A stretch of DNA of 64,000 nucleotides. Origin: Lentzea sp. NBRC 105346. Its GTDB lineage: Bacteria > Actinomycetota > Actinomycetes > Mycobacteriales > Pseudonocardiaceae. The notes below the pieces were generated by a model that saw nothing but the letters and a program-made list of their open reading frames with translations, was not told the DNA's origin and ran no database searches. Position 1 is the stretch's first letter. Every line of letters starts with the position of its first letter. The position numbers and the translations under genes were made by a program. Shown one piece after another: positions 33,054 through 43,386 of the stretch. The stretch lies in the NCBI RefSeq assembly GCF_030269605.1, contig NZ_BSTQ01000007.1, positions 248,001 through 312,000 on the forward strand. Reading direction: 5' to 3'.

Positions 33054-35996
33054 GTGGGTGACACGCACAACGAGCTGCACGGCGACGTTCACGGAGTGCT
33101 CTACCAGGCACGGACGATCAACGTCTTCGGTGAGCACGCCGTCCCCGCGCTGATGGGGCTGCCGCGACCCGAGCCGGCGTTCACGGGCCGGGCCACCGAG
33201 CTGGCGCGGCTCGCGGCGGCGTTGCGCGGCGGCGACCAGGCGGTCGTCGTGTCCGGGCTCGGCGGCGTCGGCAAGTCGACGCTGGTGATCCGCGCTGCGC
33301 ACGACGCGCTGGAACAGTTCCCCGGTGGCGTGTTGTTCCTGAACCTGCACGGCTATTCGCCCGAGGGCCGGGTCGAACCGGCCGACGCGCTGGCGACGTT
33401 GCTGCGCGACCTCGGCACGCCGCAGATCCCGCCGACGCCGGCCGGCCGCGAGACGCTCTACCGGTCCGTCCTCGCGAAACGCACCGAGCCGATCCTGATC
33501 GTGCTGGACAACGCCTCGTCGTCGGAGCAGGTGCGGCCACTGCTGCCGGGAGTGGCGCGGCACCGCGTGCTCGTGACGAGCAGGCACACGCTCGGCGACC
33601 TGGGTGCCGTGCACATCGACCTGAACGTCCTCGGCGACGACGACGCGACCGTGCTCATCGACACCGTGCTGGGCGCGGACGGCAGGGTGCGGGCCGAGCC
33701 GGAGGCCGCGGCGACGCTGGGCCGGCTGTGCGGGTACCTGCCGCTCGCGGTGCGCATCGCCGCCTCGATCCTCGCGGACGACGTCGCGATGCCGATCAGC
33801 GAACTCGTCGACGCCCTACGCGGTGAGGCCACCCGGCTGAAAGAGCTGGTGTACGGCGAGGATCTGGCCGTGCGCAACGCGTTCGACCTGTCGTTCCGGC
33901 GGCTCACCGCGACGCAGCAACGGATGTTCGCGTTGCTCGGCCTGCATCCGGGCGCCCAGATCGGCTTCCGGTGCGCGGCCGCACTCGCCGAGGTGTCCGA
34001 ACGCGAGGCCCGCCGGACACTCGACGAACTGCGGCGCGCACACATGATCCTCGTCGGCGAACCTCGCGGCTGGTTCCGGTTCCACGACCTGGTGCGGCTG
34101 CACGCCGTGGACGAGTCGGGCGCGTTGCCCGATCGCGACGCGGCGATCCGGCGGATGCTGCGGCACTACGCCCGTACGGGACTGGCCGCCAACTCCTGGG
34201 TGCTCTACAACGACCGGAGGTACGACGGCTTCGACAGCCTCCGGGAAGCGCTCGACTGGTTCGAGGCGGAGCTGCCGTCACTGCGCGCGGTGGTTACTTT
34301 GACCCATGACGCCGGCTACCACGACCTGACCCGCGAGATCGCCTTCGGGTTCACCACCATCTGGGCCAACCACGGCCACACCGAGGACTTCGTGGAGGTC
34401 CAGCGGATGGCGCTGGCCGCGACCCGAGCCCTCGGTGACTCGCAACGCGTGCCCGTCACGCTCCGGAACATCGGCCGGTCCCTGCTGGCCATGGGTGACG
34501 TCGCGGGAGCGGACGCCGCGCTCACCGAAGCGAGCTACCTGGTCGCCGCATTGCCCTATGGAGCGGAGCGGTCGTCGATCGACACGCATCTCGCCCTGGT
34601 CCGCGACCGGCAGGACCGGTGCGACGAGGCGATCGAACTGCTGAACCGGGCGCTGACCACCGACGACCACTACATCGGCATGCTGCCCGCGATCTACGCA
34701 TCGCTCAGCATCGTGCACCGGCACCGGGGAGATCCCGTGGCAGCACTGCACTTCCGGCAACAGGCGACCGACGTGTACGACGGTCCGAAGGAGTCGATCG
34801 ACTTCGCCTCCCACCTCGCCGACCTCGCCGACGCGCACGCCGGGACGGGTGACGTGCAGAAGGCCGTGGAGGTGCTCGGTGACGCGCTGGCCGTGATGCG
34901 GAACATCGGTTTCCTGCCCGGACAGCGCGATGTGCTGTGGCGGCTGGCCGGGTACCACGCGACGCTCAAGCAGTACGACCTGCAGCTGAGGTACCTCCGC
35001 GCGCGGGCCGGCTCGTTCACCGACGGCGACCGGTCGGCACAACGCGCCGAGGCCGTGCTCGAGCTGGGCAAGTGCCTGTATCGCAACAGGATCTACGACG
35101 AGGCCGTCGAGGTGCTCCGGCTCTCCGCCGAACTGCACGCCCACCTGCGCGTCGTCATCGGTGAGGCGCACAGCCAGGACTGGCTGAGCTACGCCTGCCG
35201 GGACGTGGAGGATCTCGCCTCGGCCGAGGTCGCCGCCCGACGTGCGCTGGAGCTCTACCGGCAGGCCGGTAGGGACGACGACGCCGCGCATGTCACCAGA
35301 GGTCTGGGCAACCTGCGCCAGGACGTGGCAGAGCTCGAGATCGCGCTGGATCACTTCCGCACCAAGGGTTTGCGGCTGGAGGAAGCCGACACGTTGCGCG
35401 ACATCGCCCGCGTCCTGTCCGACCGGCCGGCCAGGATCCGCACGTTGTCGGCGGCCGTGGAGATCCTGCGGGATCTCGGCGAACCGGCTCGGCTGGCGAA
35501 CGCGCTGAACGCGTTGAGCAACGCGCATGCCAACGACGAAGACCACGCCGGTGCCGAAGCGACCGCACGGGAGGCCGTCGCGCTGGCACGGGAACTGGGG
35601 CTTGCCGATGAGGAGGCGTTGGCGTGCCTGCGCCTCGGACGTGCCCTGGTCAAGAAGGGTGACCACGCCGGTGCGATCGAATCCCTCGGTCGCGCGCTGG
35701 CACACGGGACCGAGGACGTCAGCGACATCCATTACCACCTCGGCGTCGCCCACCGCGAACGCGGCGACCTCGATCGGGCGCGGGAACACCTGACCACCGC
35801 GCTCGACCTGGACCGCCGCGACGGCATGCCGCGGAGTGAGGGATTGTCGTTGTGTGAGCTCGGCAAGCTCAGCCAGGCGGCCGGAGACCTGACGGAGGCG
35901 CGCCGGCTCGGCGCGCGGTCGATCGAGGTGCTCACCGCGGCGGGCGAGACCACCGCCGCGGACAACACCAGGACGTGGCTGGACTCCCTCAGTTGA
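33054..35996 (+). CDS. NLR-like STAND protein: amyloid-like motif, NB-ARC, TPR repeats
   Basis: A 980-residue protein from the GTG at 33054, with a -10-like TAGAAC 7 nt upstream; the frame opens at 32994, inside the promoter. Residues 6-22 (NELHGDVHGVLYQARTI) resemble the N-x(3)-G-x-V-x-G-x(3)-QA motif at the N-termini of actinobacterial NLR-type proteins. An NB-ARC ATPase follows: P-loop GLGGVGKST with K74, Walker B ILIVLDN, LVTSRH and GYLPLAVRIAA. From about residue 400 come a dozen TPR-like helices. There is no BTAD or HTH domain, so it is not an AfsR/SARP regulator. Likely a ligand-triggered oligomerising sensor. Its 3' end overlaps iolD by 8 bp. Confidence 0.85.
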   Translation: MGDTHNELHGDVHGVLYQARTINVFGEHAVPALMGLPRPEPAFTGRATELARLAAALRGGDQAVVVSGLGGVGKSTLVIRAAHDALEQFPGGVLFLNLHGYSPEGRVEPADALATLLRDLGTPQIPPTPAGRETLYRSVLAKRTEPILIVLDNASSSEQVRPLLPGVARHRVLVTSRHTLGDLGAVHIDLNVLGDDDATVLIDTVLGADGRVRAEPEAAATLGRLCGYLPLAVRIAASILADDVAMPISELVDALRGEATRLKELVYGEDLAVRNAFDLSFRRLTATQQRMFALLGLHPGAQIGFRCAAALAEVSEREARRTLDELRRAHMILVGEPRGWFRFHDLVRLHAVDESGALPDRDAAIRRMLRHYARTGLAANSWVLYNDRRYDGFDSLREALDWFEAELPSLRAVVTLTHDAGYHDLTREIAFGFTTIWANHGHTEDFVEVQRMALAATRALGDSQRVPVTLRNIGRSLLAMGDVAGADAALTEASYLVAALPYGAERSSIDTHLALVRDRQDRCDEAIELLNRALTTDDHYIGMLPAIYASLSIVHRHRGDPVAALHFRQQATDVYDGPKESIDFASHLADLADAHAGTGDVQKAVEVLGDALAVMRNIGFLPGQRDVLWRLAGYHATLKQYDLQLRYLRARAGSFTDGDRSAQRAEAVLELGKCLYRNRIYDEAVEVLRLSAELHAHLRVVIGEAHSQDWLSYACRDVEDLASAEVAARRALELYRQAGRDDDAAHVTRGLGNLRQDVAELEIALDHFRTKGLRLEEADTLRDIARVLSDRPARIRTLSAAVEILRDLGEPARLANALNALSNAHANDEDHAGAEATAREAVALARELGLADEEALACLRLGRALVKKGDHAGAIESLGRALAHGTEDVSDIHYHLGVAHRERGDLDRAREHLTTALDLDRRDGMPRSEGLSLCELGKLSQAAGDLTEARRLGARSIEVLTAAGETTAADNTRTWLDSLS

Positions 35997-37842
35997 GGTA
36001 GCGGATCTGACGCGCCTTGCCCTCCTGGACCGACTCCCGCGCGGCGGCGATCTCCTCGCGGTGCGAGGTCTCGGGAACGCCGACCTCCCACCAGGCACCG
36101 GCCTCGGTCCACGACGACGGATGCGTCCTGATCACGACGACGGCCGGCCGGTGTTCGCCCTGCGCCACGTCGCGGGCCTTGCGGTACGCGCCTTCGAGGT
36201 CGGCGAGCGAGTCGACCGAGAAGACCGCGCAGCCCAGAGCCGCGGCATGGGCCGCGAAGTCCGTGCGGGGCGCCTCCGCGTGCGGGGTCAGGCAGTCGGC
36301 GTAGAGGTTGTTGAACCCCGCACCGCCCTGGCCCATCTGCAGGCGGTGGATCACCGCGTAGCCGTCGTTGTCGCAGACGACCGCCACGAAACCGTGGCCC
36401 GCGAAGGAGGCCGAGAACAGCTCCGAGTTCAGCATCAGGTACGAACCGTCGCCGAGCAGGGTGGTGACCACGCCGGTCGGCCGGGCGATCGCGGCACCCC
36501 AGGCACCGGCGAGCTCGTAACCCATGCAGGAGAAGCCGTACTCGACGTCCATTGTGGACTCACCGGACGCGCGCCAACCACCGATCAGCTCGCCCGGCAT
36601 GCCGCCGGACGCGGTCATCACGTAGTCGGACGGGGTGCTGACGTCGTTCACGACGCCGACGACCTGGGCGTAGGTCGGCAGTCCCTCAGACGGTGTGCGC
36701 AGCCCCGAGATGTGCTCGTCCCACTTCACCCGTTCCTTGCGCGCACGGGCGGCCCACGCCTGGTCGGCCTGCCAGTCGCCGAGCACGTCGGTGAGCTCAC
36801 GCAGGCCCTCGTCGGCGTCGGCGACCAGGGCCAGTGCGCCGTGCTTCACCGCGTCGAACCGGGCCGCGTTCAAGGTCGCCAGCCGCACCGACGGCGAGAA
36901 AACCGTCCAGGACGCCGTGGTGAAGTCCTGCAGCCGCGTGCCGATCGCGAGCACGAGGTCCGCCTCGCCGGCCAGCACGTTCCCGGAAGTCGAGCCGGTG
37001 ATGCCCAACGGGCCCGCGTGCAGCGGGTGGTCGTGCGGGACGAGCGTTCGTCCGGCGGTGGTCTCGACGACGGGAATCCCGTGCTGCTCGATGAACCGGA
37101 TCGCGCGGCCGGCCGCACCGGAGTAGCGGACACCGCCACCGAGCACGACCAGCGGGCGTTTCGCGGCGCGGAGGGCCTGCGCCACCTCGCCGAGCGCGCG
37201 CAGGTCCGGGCGCTGGCGCAACGGGCGGTGCACGACCGGGTGGAACAGCGCGTCAGGGAAGTCGAACGACTCGGCCTGCACGTCCTGCGGCAGCGCCAGC
37301 GTCACCGGGCCGCAGTCGGCCGGGTCGGTCAGCACACGCGCGACCTGCGGCAGCGTGGCCAGCAGCTGTTCGGGCTTGGTGATGCGGTCGAAGTAGCGGC
37401 TGACCGCGCGGAACGCGTCGTTCACCGTGACGGTCGGGTCGCCGTAGTGCTCGACCTGCTGCAGCACGGGATCCGGCGCCCGGCCGGCGAAGGTGTCGCC
37501 CGGCAACAGCAGCAACGGCAGCCGGTTCGCGTGCGCGACACCGGCCGCGGTCACCATGTTGAGCGCGCCGGGGCCGATCGACGACGTGGCGACACCGACC
37601 TGACGGCGGTGCGTGGCCTTGCCGATGGCGACCGCGGCGAGTGCCATGCCCTGCTCGTTGTGGCCGCGCCACACCGGAAGCTGGTCGCGCACCTCCTCCA
37701 GCGCGTTGCCGAGCCCGAGCACGTTGCCGTGCCCGAAGATCGCGAACACGCCGGGGAACAGCGGCGCGTGTGTGCCGTCGAACAGTTCGGTGCGCTGGGC
37801 CAGCATCCACCGGACCAGCGCCTGAGCCGTGGTGAGCCTCAT
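35989..37842 (-). CDS. iolD: 3D-(3,5/4)-trihydroxycyclohexane-1,2-dione hydrolase IolD
   Basis: The ThDP-dependent ring-opening enzyme of myo-inositol catabolism, producing 5-deoxy-D-glucuronate. At 617 residues it has the expected length. It shows FGHGNVLGLGNALEE, GQ-like HNEQGMALAAVAIGKA with the catalytic Glu, and the ThDP-binding GDGSYLMLNSELFSA. The ATG at 37842 overlaps the iolB stop by 4 bp; the longer open frame to 38016 is not used. It is the last gene of the minus-strand iol operon. Confidence 0.95.
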   Translation of the reverse strand: MRLTTAQALVRWMLAQRTELFDGTHAPLFPGVFAIFGHGNVLGLGNALEEVRDQLPVWRGHNEQGMALAAVAIGKATHRRQVGVATSSIGPGALNMVTAAGVAHANRLPLLLLPGDTFAGRAPDPVLQQVEHYGDPTVTVNDAFRAVSRYFDRITKPEQLLATLPQVARVLTDPADCGPVTLALPQDVQAESFDFPDALFHPVVHRPLRQRPDLRALGEVAQALRAAKRPLVVLGGGVRYSGAAGRAIRFIEQHGIPVVETTAGRTLVPHDHPLHAGPLGITGSTSGNVLAGEADLVLAIGTRLQDFTTASWTVFSPSVRLATLNAARFDAVKHGALALVADADEGLRELTDVLGDWQADQAWAARARKERVKWDEHISGLRTPSEGLPTYAQVVGVVNDVSTPSDYVMTASGGMPGELIGGWRASGESTMDVEYGFSCMGYELAGAWGAAIARPTGVVTTLLGDGSYLMLNSELFSASFAGHGFVAVVCDNDGYAVIHRLQMGQGGAGFNNLYADCLTPHAEAPRTDFAAHAAALGCAVFSVDSLADLEGAYRKARDVAQGEHRPAVVVIRTHPSSWTEAGAWWEVGVPETSHREEIAAARESVQEGKARQIRYLN

Positions 37843-38735
37843 CCCACTCGCCCCTCTGCAGATGTGACGGGGCAACGCGGGTCGAGCTCCTGCTTCTCCC
37901 AGCTGTCCCGGATCCACGTGTGCGCCGGGTCGTCGCAGAACGCCATCGAGCGCTCGTTCCCCGGTCCCGCGAGCACGTTCAGGTAGTACATCGGGTAGCC
38001 CGGCGCGGCGACGCACGGACCGTGATATCCGCGCGGGATGAGGAAGACATCGCCGTCGCGGACCACGACGTCCTCGTCGATCTCGCCGTCGTCGGTGTAC
38101 GTGCGGTGCAACCCGAAGCCCTCGCGCGACGGCGTCTCGTGGTCGCGGCCGGCGATCCGGAAGTAGTAGATCTCCTCGTTGACCACGTCACACGTGTGGT
38201 CGTGCTTGTGCGGCGGATACGAGGACCAGTTGCCGTCCGGCGTGATCAGCTCGCACGCGATCAGCTTGTCCGCGTGGTCCCACACGCCGGGCACGCCGAA
38301 GTTCGTGACCTGCCGGGTCGCGCTGCCCGCGCCGCGCACCTCGACCGGAACCTGGTTCGCCGGGCCGTACTTGGGCCGCAGGCGGTTCTCGCACCTGGCC
38401 ATCGGCAACGCGATCTCGACACCGTCCTTTGTGGATATCTGGACGGTGGCGTCGCGTGGCACGTAGGCGAAGTCGGTGACGCGGGTGAACACCGAGTCAC
38501 GGCCCTGCAGCTCGAAGCGCGCGCCGTCGACCTCGACCACGCAGCTGCCGGACAACGGCAGCACGAACGCCTCGAAGTCGCCCGTTTCGATGGTGCGCGT
38601 TCGACCGGGGTGCACCATCAGGACGCGCAGCCCCGTGTAGGTCCAGCCCGCGTCGCCGGGCGCGAGCTTGACCGCGTCCTCCGCGATCGACAGCGACCCC
38701 AGGGGCCGGTGCAGCGTTGAATTCCTCTGGGTCAT
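37839..38735 (-). CDS. iolB: 5-deoxy-glucuronate isomerase IolB
   Basis: A cupin-type isomerase converting 5-deoxy-D-glucuronate to 2-deoxy-5-keto-D-gluconate. It has 298 residues with the metal site HKHDHTCDVVNEEIYYF and a second cupin strand GDVFLIPRGYHGPCVAAPGYPMYYLN. The start overlaps the stop of the upstream aldolase-like gene by ATGA, and the stop overlaps iolD. Confidence 0.96.
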   Translation of the reverse strand: MTQRNSTLHRPLGSLSIAEDAVKLAPGDAGWTYTGLRVLMVHPGRTRTIETGDFEAFVLPLSGSCVVEVDGARFELQGRDSVFTRVTDFAYVPRDATVQISTKDGVEIALPMARCENRLRPKYGPANQVPVEVRGAGSATRQVTNFGVPGVWDHADKLIACELITPDGNWSSYPPHKHDHTCDVVNEEIYYFRIAGRDHETPSREGFGLHRTYTDDGEIDEDVVVRDGDVFLIPRGYHGPCVAAPGYPMYYLNVLAGPGNERSMAFCDDPAHTWIRDSWEKQELDPRCPVTSAEGRVG

Positions 38736-39634
38736 ACCGTGATTCCCCTCGCGGATCGCAGAACCGCGGCGGCGGCTTCGACGGCGGCGGCGACGTCCCC
38801 GTGCGGCGGGTAGAGCAGGGCCCGCCCGATCACCAGACCGCGCACGGTCGGATGGCGCAGCGACCGGCCCCACGACTCCAGGTCGTCGGCCGGGTCGTCC
38901 GACGGCACACCGCCCAGCACCAGCGTGGGCAGCGTCGTCGTGTCCAGGACGGCGGTCTCCTCGGGTGCGGGCAGCTTGAGCCACGTGTACGCCGAGGTGG
39001 TGCCGAGGCCGGCGGCGACGCTCGCCGCGCGGGCCAGCGCGGCGGGATCCTTCTGCAGCACCAGCTTCCCGGACGTGTCGCGCTCGTACGGCAGCGGTTC
39101 GACCATGGCCATCAGGCTGTGCTCGGCGAGATCGGACACGGCCTGCGCGCAGCTCTCCAGCGTCGGGATCGTGCCCGCGTCCGAGTCGACCAGGCGCAGC
39201 AGCATCTTGCCGCCGTCGAGCCCGAGCCGCGCGATGGACGCCGCGTCGTACGCGGTGAACCGGTCGTCGATCTCCCAGTCCGCACCGGCCAGGCCGCCGC
39301 GGTTCATCGAGCCGATGACGACCTTGTCGTGCAGGCCGTCCAGCAGCAGGAGCTCCTCGATGACGTCCGGCGTGCCGAGCACGCCGTCGACCTCGGGGTT
39401 CGCCAGCGCGGTGAGCAGCCGGTCCAGCAGCGAGCGCCGGTCGGCCATGGCGAGCGGGTCGGCGCCCACGCCGAGCGCGCCGCGGGCCGGGTGGTCGGCC
39501 GCCACGAGGAACAGGGTTCCCTTCTCCGACAACACCTGGAGCCGCCTGCGGCGCGCTTTGTAGGCGTGCGTGATGGCCGACGGCTCGGCCGCCCGCGTCT
39601 CCAGCAGGTTCGCCCACTGCTCGTCTGTGATCAC
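38732..39634 (-). CDS. Cgl0159-family (beta/alpha)8 aldolase-like protein
   Basis: A 300-residue barrel protein resembling Corynebacterium Cgl0159, found in actinobacterial inositol clusters. It has FLVAADHPARGAL, VIGSMNRGGLAG and LDGGKMLLRLVD, whose lysine may form a Schiff base as in class I aldolases. It lies between iolC and iolB. It probably replaces IolJ in splitting 2-deoxy-5-keto-gluconate-6-phosphate to malonate semialdehyde and dihydroxyacetone phosphate; that role is inferred from position and fold. The GTG at 39634 overlaps the iolC stop. Confidence 0.85.
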   Translation of the reverse strand: MITDEQWANLLETRAAEPSAITHAYKARRRRLQVLSEKGTLFLVAADHPARGALGVGADPLAMADRRSLLDRLLTALANPEVDGVLGTPDVIEELLLLDGLHDKVVIGSMNRGGLAGADWEIDDRFTAYDAASIARLGLDGGKMLLRLVDSDAGTIPTLESCAQAVSDLAEHSLMAMVEPLPYERDTSGKLVLQKDPAALARAASVAAGLGTTSAYTWLKLPAPEETAVLDTTTLPTLVLGGVPSDDPADDLESWGRSLRHPTVRGLVIGRALLYPPHGDVAAAVEAAAAVLRSARGITV

Positions 39635-40560
39635 AGCAGTTCCTCGATCTCTTGCCGGGTCGGCATGGCGTCGGCGCAGGCGAGCCGCGACGCGACGATC
39701 GCGCCCGCCGCGTTGGCGTACTCCGCGATGCGGACCGGTTCCCAGCCCGCGAGCAACCCGTCCACGAGCGCGCCACCGAACGCGTCGCCCGCACCGAGCC
39801 CGCAGACCACCTCGACGAGGTTGGGCGGCACGGTCCAGGAACCTTCTTGCGTGGCGACGAGAACGCCCTCGCCGCCCTTCTTCACCAGCGCCAGCTCGAC
39901 GCCGCGGTCCAGCAGCCTGCGCGCGGCCTCGTCCGGGTCGGACGTGCCGACCGCGACCTCGACCTCGGTGCGGTTGCCGACGGCGACCGTCACGTGGTCG
40001 AGCATCCAACCGATCTCGGCGCGCGCGGTCTCCACGTCCGGCCAGAACATCGGCCGGTAGTCCAGGTCCAGCACGGTGTGCGCCTTGCGGCCGCGGTGTT
40101 CCAGCATCTTGCGCTGGGTGCCGCGCGCGGGTTCGGTCGAGACGCCGGTGCCGGTCACCCACAACAGCGGGACGTTCGCGACGACGTCCCACGGCACGTC
40201 GGTCTCTTCGATCGTGAGGTCCGGCGCGATCGGCGCGCGGTAGAACAGCAGCGGCGGGTCCGCGGGCGGGTTGAGCTCGCAGAACACCACCGGCGTGAGC
40301 AGGCCTTCCGACGTGCCCACGAAGTCCGGCGCCACGCCGAAGTCGGACAACGCCTGGCGCACGTAGTCGCCGAAGCCGTCCGGGCCGACCTTGGTGAGCA
40401 CGGCGGCCCGGCGGCCGAGCCGCGCGGCGGCGACCGCGACGTTGGTCGCGGTGCCGCCGAGCGACTTGGCGAACGTGCTGACGCCCGCCAGCGGGACGCC
40501 GCTCTGCTCCGGGTAGAGGTCGACGCCGACGCGGCCGACCGTCAGGACGTCGAGCGTCAC
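39631..40560 (-). CDS. iolC: 5-dehydro-2-deoxygluconokinase IolC
   Basis: A PfkB-family sugar kinase of 309 residues. It phosphorylates 2-deoxy-5-keto-D-gluconate at C6. It has the N-terminal substrate loop [17 protein letters not shown] and the C-terminal catalytic motif [18 protein letters not shown], with the GAGD aspartate. The GTG start overlaps the ABC ATPase stop by 4 bp. Confidence 0.94.
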   Translation of the reverse strand: MTLDVLTVGRVGVDLYPEQSGVPLAGVSTFAKSLGGTATNVAVAAARLGRRAAVLTKVGPDGFGDYVRQALSDFGVAPDFVGTSEGLLTPVVFCELNPPADPPLLFYRAPIAPDLTIEETDVPWDVVANVPLLWVTGTGVSTEPARGTQRKMLEHRGRKAHTVLDLDYRPMFWPDVETARAEIGWMLDHVTVAVGNRTEVEVAVGTSDPDEAARRLLDRGVELALVKKGGEGVLVATQEGSWTVPPNLVEVVCGLGAGDAFGGALVDGLLAGWEPVRIAEYANAAGAIVASRLACADAMPTRQEIEELL

Positions 40561-41330
40561 GCCTCGACCGCCCGGAGCTCGTGTGCCAGCGCCTCGAGTT
40601 CGGCGCCACCGGCCATCTGGCGGGTCAGCTCCTCGAGGTTGATCTCGTCCTTCTCGTAGCAGCCGAGTGCGCGGCCGCGCTTGAGCAACAGGAACCGGTT
40701 GCCCACCGGGTAGGCGTGGTGCGGGTTGTGCGTGATCAACACGACGCCGAGCCCGCGGTCACGGGCCTGCGCCACGTACTTGAGCACGACACCGGCCTGC
40801 TTGACGCCCAGCGCGGCGGTCGGCTCGTCGAGGATCAGCACCTTGGCGCCGAAGTGCACGGCCCGCGCGATGGCGACGCACTGCCGTTCGCCACCGGACA
40901 GCGTGCCGACCGGCTGCTCGACGTCGCGCAGGTCGATGCCCATGTCGGACAACGCCTTGCGGGTGACCTCGCGACCTTTCTTCCGGTCGATGAACCCGAA
41001 CGTCGTGGTGGGTTCGGACCCGAGGAAGAAGTTGCGCCATACGCTCATCAGCGGCACGACCGCGAGGTCCTGGTACACGGTCGCGATGCCGTGGTCCAGC
41101 GCCTCACGCGGTGACGAGAAGCGAATCTCCTCGCCCTCGACCTTGAACGTGCCCGCGTCGTGCTGGTGCACGCCGGCCAGGATCTTGATCAGCGTGGACT
41201 TGCCGGCGCCGTTGTCGCCGAGCACGCACGTGACCTCGCCCGCGTTGACCACAGTGGACACATCGCTCAGCGCGATGACGCTGCCGTAGGTCTTGCCGAT
41301 GTCCTCGACTTCGATCAGTGGGGTCGTCAT
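40557..41330 (-). CDS. Sugar (inositol) ABC transporter ATP-binding protein
   Basis: A 257-residue single-domain ATPase of the ribose/inositol class. Walker [10 protein letters not shown], signature LSGGERQ, Walker [13 protein letters not shown] and switch ITHN are complete. Most carbohydrate uptake type-2 ATPases have two fused domains; this one has one, so it is expected to work as a homodimer. The long open frame to 42860 is the permease region read in another frame. ATGA overlap with the permease. Confidence 0.93.
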   Translation of the reverse strand: MTTPLIEVEDIGKTYGSVIALSDVSTVVNAGEVTCVLGDNGAGKSTLIKILAGVHQHDAGTFKVEGEEIRFSSPREALDHGIATVYQDLAVVPLMSVWRNFFLGSEPTTTFGFIDRKKGREVTRKALSDMGIDLRDVEQPVGTLSGGERQCVAIARAVHFGAKVLILDEPTAALGVKQAGVVLKYVAQARDRGLGVVLITHNPHHAYPVGNRFLLLKRGRALGCYEKDEINLEELTRQMAGGAELEALAHELRAVEA

Positions 41331-42376
41331 CGCCTTACCCTCTCCGCACGACGCCGCAGGACGTTGTTCACGAGCACCGCGGACAGCAGCATCACGCCGA
41401 GGAACAGCTGGAACCAGTCGGAGTTCCAGTTGGCGTAGACGATGCCCTGCCGCGCCATGCCGAAGATCAGCGCGCCGATCGCCGCACCCACCGCGGAGCC
41501 GAAGCCACCGGTGAGCAGGCAGCCGCCGATCACCGCGGCGATGATGAACTGGAACTCCAGGCCGATGCCCTGGTTCGCCTGCACGCTGGTGAACCGCAGG
41601 ATGTTGATGGACCCGACGAGCCACGCGGCGAACGCGGTCGTCATGAACAGGATCACCTTGGTCCGCAGCACCGGCACGCCGACCGCGCGGGAGCTCAGTG
41701 CCGCGCCGCCGACCGCGAAGATCCAGTTGCCGAACTTGGTGCGCACCAGGAGGGTCGCGGCCACCGCGGTGAACAGCACCCACCAGATGATCGACACGTA
41801 GAAGGGCTGGCCCGCGATGTTGAATGTCGAGGCGAACAGGTAGCCGGCGGACTCGTAGCCGACCGTCTCGCGCATGCCGGACACCTGGACGGTGCCGGTG
41901 ATGAGGCGGGTGACACCGAGGTTCAGGCCCTGCAACGCCAGGAACGAGCCCAGCGTCACGATGAAGCTCGGCAGCCCGGTCCGCATCACCAGCCACCCGT
42001 TCAGCGCACCGACGGCGAGCGCGAACGCCAGGGAGACGAGCAGCGCGAGCCAGACGTTCAGCCCGAGCTGCGTGGAGAGGATGGCCGTGACGAGCGCGGT
42101 CGACGCGGTCATGACGCCGGCGGACAGGTCGAACTCGCCGCCGATCATCAGCAGCGCGACCGCGACCGCCATGATCCCCAGCGTGGACGCGTCGTCCAGC
42201 CAGGTGGCGACACCACCGAGGCTGAGGAACTGGTCCGTCACCACCGAGAAGAACAGGAACACCAGGAGTGCTCCCAGCGCGGCGCCGATCTCCGGTCGAA
42301 CGACCAGCCGGTCGAGCACCCTCGCCTTGCCGAGCCTCTCGTCGAGGACGGGAGGTGCTTTCGCCGTCACGGTCAT
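41327..42376 (-). CDS. Sugar (inositol) ABC transporter permease
   Basis: A 349-residue permease of the RbsC/YtfT class with about ten membrane helices, including [25 protein letters not shown], the GGEFDLS motif of this class, and [28 protein letters not shown]. It lies between the binding protein and the ATPase with short or overlapping junctions. Substrate is inferred as myo-inositol from its position within the iol operon. Confidence 0.92.
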   Translation of the reverse strand: MTVTAKAPPVLDERLGKARVLDRLVVRPEIGAALGALLVFLFFSVVTDQFLSLGGVATWLDDASTLGIMAVAVALLMIGGEFDLSAGVMTASTALVTAILSTQLGLNVWLALLVSLAFALAVGALNGWLVMRTGLPSFIVTLGSFLALQGLNLGVTRLITGTVQVSGMRETVGYESAGYLFASTFNIAGQPFYVSIIWWVLFTAVAATLLVRTKFGNWIFAVGGAALSSRAVGVPVLRTKVILFMTTAFAAWLVGSINILRFTSVQANQGIGLEFQFIIAAVIGGCLLTGGFGSAVGAAIGALIFGMARQGIVYANWNSDWFQLFLGVMLLSAVLVNNVLRRRAERVRR

Positions 42377-42388
42377 CTCCTGCTCCTC

Positions 42389-43381
42389 CTATCGCTTGCC
42401 GGCCTTGGCGTACTCCGCGACCTTGTCCACATTGGACTTGTCGACGAAGCCGGGGCCGGTGAGCACGGGCTTGCCGCCACCGAGGGTGTTGGCGTTGTCG
42501 CGGTAGAGCTTCAGCATCACGATCGGCAGGTAGCCCTGTTCGTACTGCTGCTGGTCGACGGCGAACAGCACGTCGCCCGCCTTGATCGCGGCCACCACGT
42601 CGTTGTTCAGGTCGAACGTGGCGACCTGTGCCTTGGACGACGCACCCTTGACCGCGTTCGCGGCGAGCACCGCGACCTGCGGGTTGAGGCCCAGCACGGC
42701 GTCGATCGCGCTGTCGGACTGCAGCTTGGCCTTGATGCGGGCCTCGATGTCGGTCGGGTTGTTGATGTCCACCTGGAGGTTCTCGACCGAGCCGAACGTG
42801 CTCTTCGCGCCGTCGCACCGCTGGCTCAGGCCCACGTTGCCCGCCTCGTGGATCACGCACAGCAGCTTGGTCTTGCCCGCTGCCTTGAGCTTCTTGCCCG
42901 CTTCCTCACCGGCGATCGACTCCTCCTGGCCGACGTGGGCCAGCGCGCCGAACTCGGCGCTCTTCGCGCCGCCGGAGTTGATCGTGATGACGGGGATGCC
43001 CGCCTTGACGGCGTTCTGGATCGACGTCTTGAGGGCGTCGGGGTTCGCCATCGACACGACGATGCCGCCGACCTTCTGCGACACCGCGTTGTCGATCAGC
43101 TTCGCCTGCGCGCCGGGGTCGCCGTCGGACGTGTAGTCGACGGTGACGCCGAGCTGCTTGCCCGCGTCCGAGGCGCCGTTCTTCACGACGTTCCAGAAAG
43201 CGTCACCAGCGGAGCCGTGCGTGACGACCGCGACCCGCAGGTCGCCGCCACTGGACTGCTGGCTGTTGCCGCCCGTGCTCTGCGAGCTGTTGTTGTTCGA
43301 GCCTTGGGGCCCGCTGCAGGCGACCAGCAGTGCGGCACCGGCGAGCAGGATGCCCGCCTTGGTCAAGCGACCGGACTTCAT
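42389..43381 (-). CDS. Sugar (inositol) ABC transporter substrate-binding lipoprotein
   Basis: A 330-residue lipoprotein from the ATG at 43381: signal [19 protein letters not shown], lipobox LLVAC, an Asn/Ser-rich linker and a type 1 periplasmic-binding (RbsB-like) domain ([50 protein letters not shown]). Likely captures inositol for the adjacent permease. The open frame continues upstream to 43501, but only the internal ATG gives a signal peptide. Confidence 0.93.
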   Translation of the reverse strand: MKSGRLTKAGILLAGAALLVACSGPQGSNNNSSQSTGGNSQQSSGGDLRVAVVTHGSAGDAFWNVVKNGASDAGKQLGVTVDYTSDGDPGAQAKLIDNAVSQKVGGIVVSMANPDALKTSIQNAVKAGIPVITINSGGAKSAEFGALAHVGQEESIAGEEAGKKLKAAGKTKLLCVIHEAGNVGLSQRCDGAKSTFGSVENLQVDINNPTDIEARIKAKLQSDSAIDAVLGLNPQVAVLAANAVKGASSKAQVATFDLNNDVVAAIKAGDVLFAVDQQQYEQGYLPIVMLKLYRDNANTLGGGKPVLTGPGFVDKSNVDKVAEYAKAGKR

Positions 43382-43386
43382 CGTCT

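Noticed and set aside
34278..36098. 606-residue minus-strand frame
   Set aside because: Antisense shadow of the TPR region of the STAND gene; no recognisable motif.
36061..37986. 641-residue plus-strand frame
   Set aside because: Antisense shadow of iolD.
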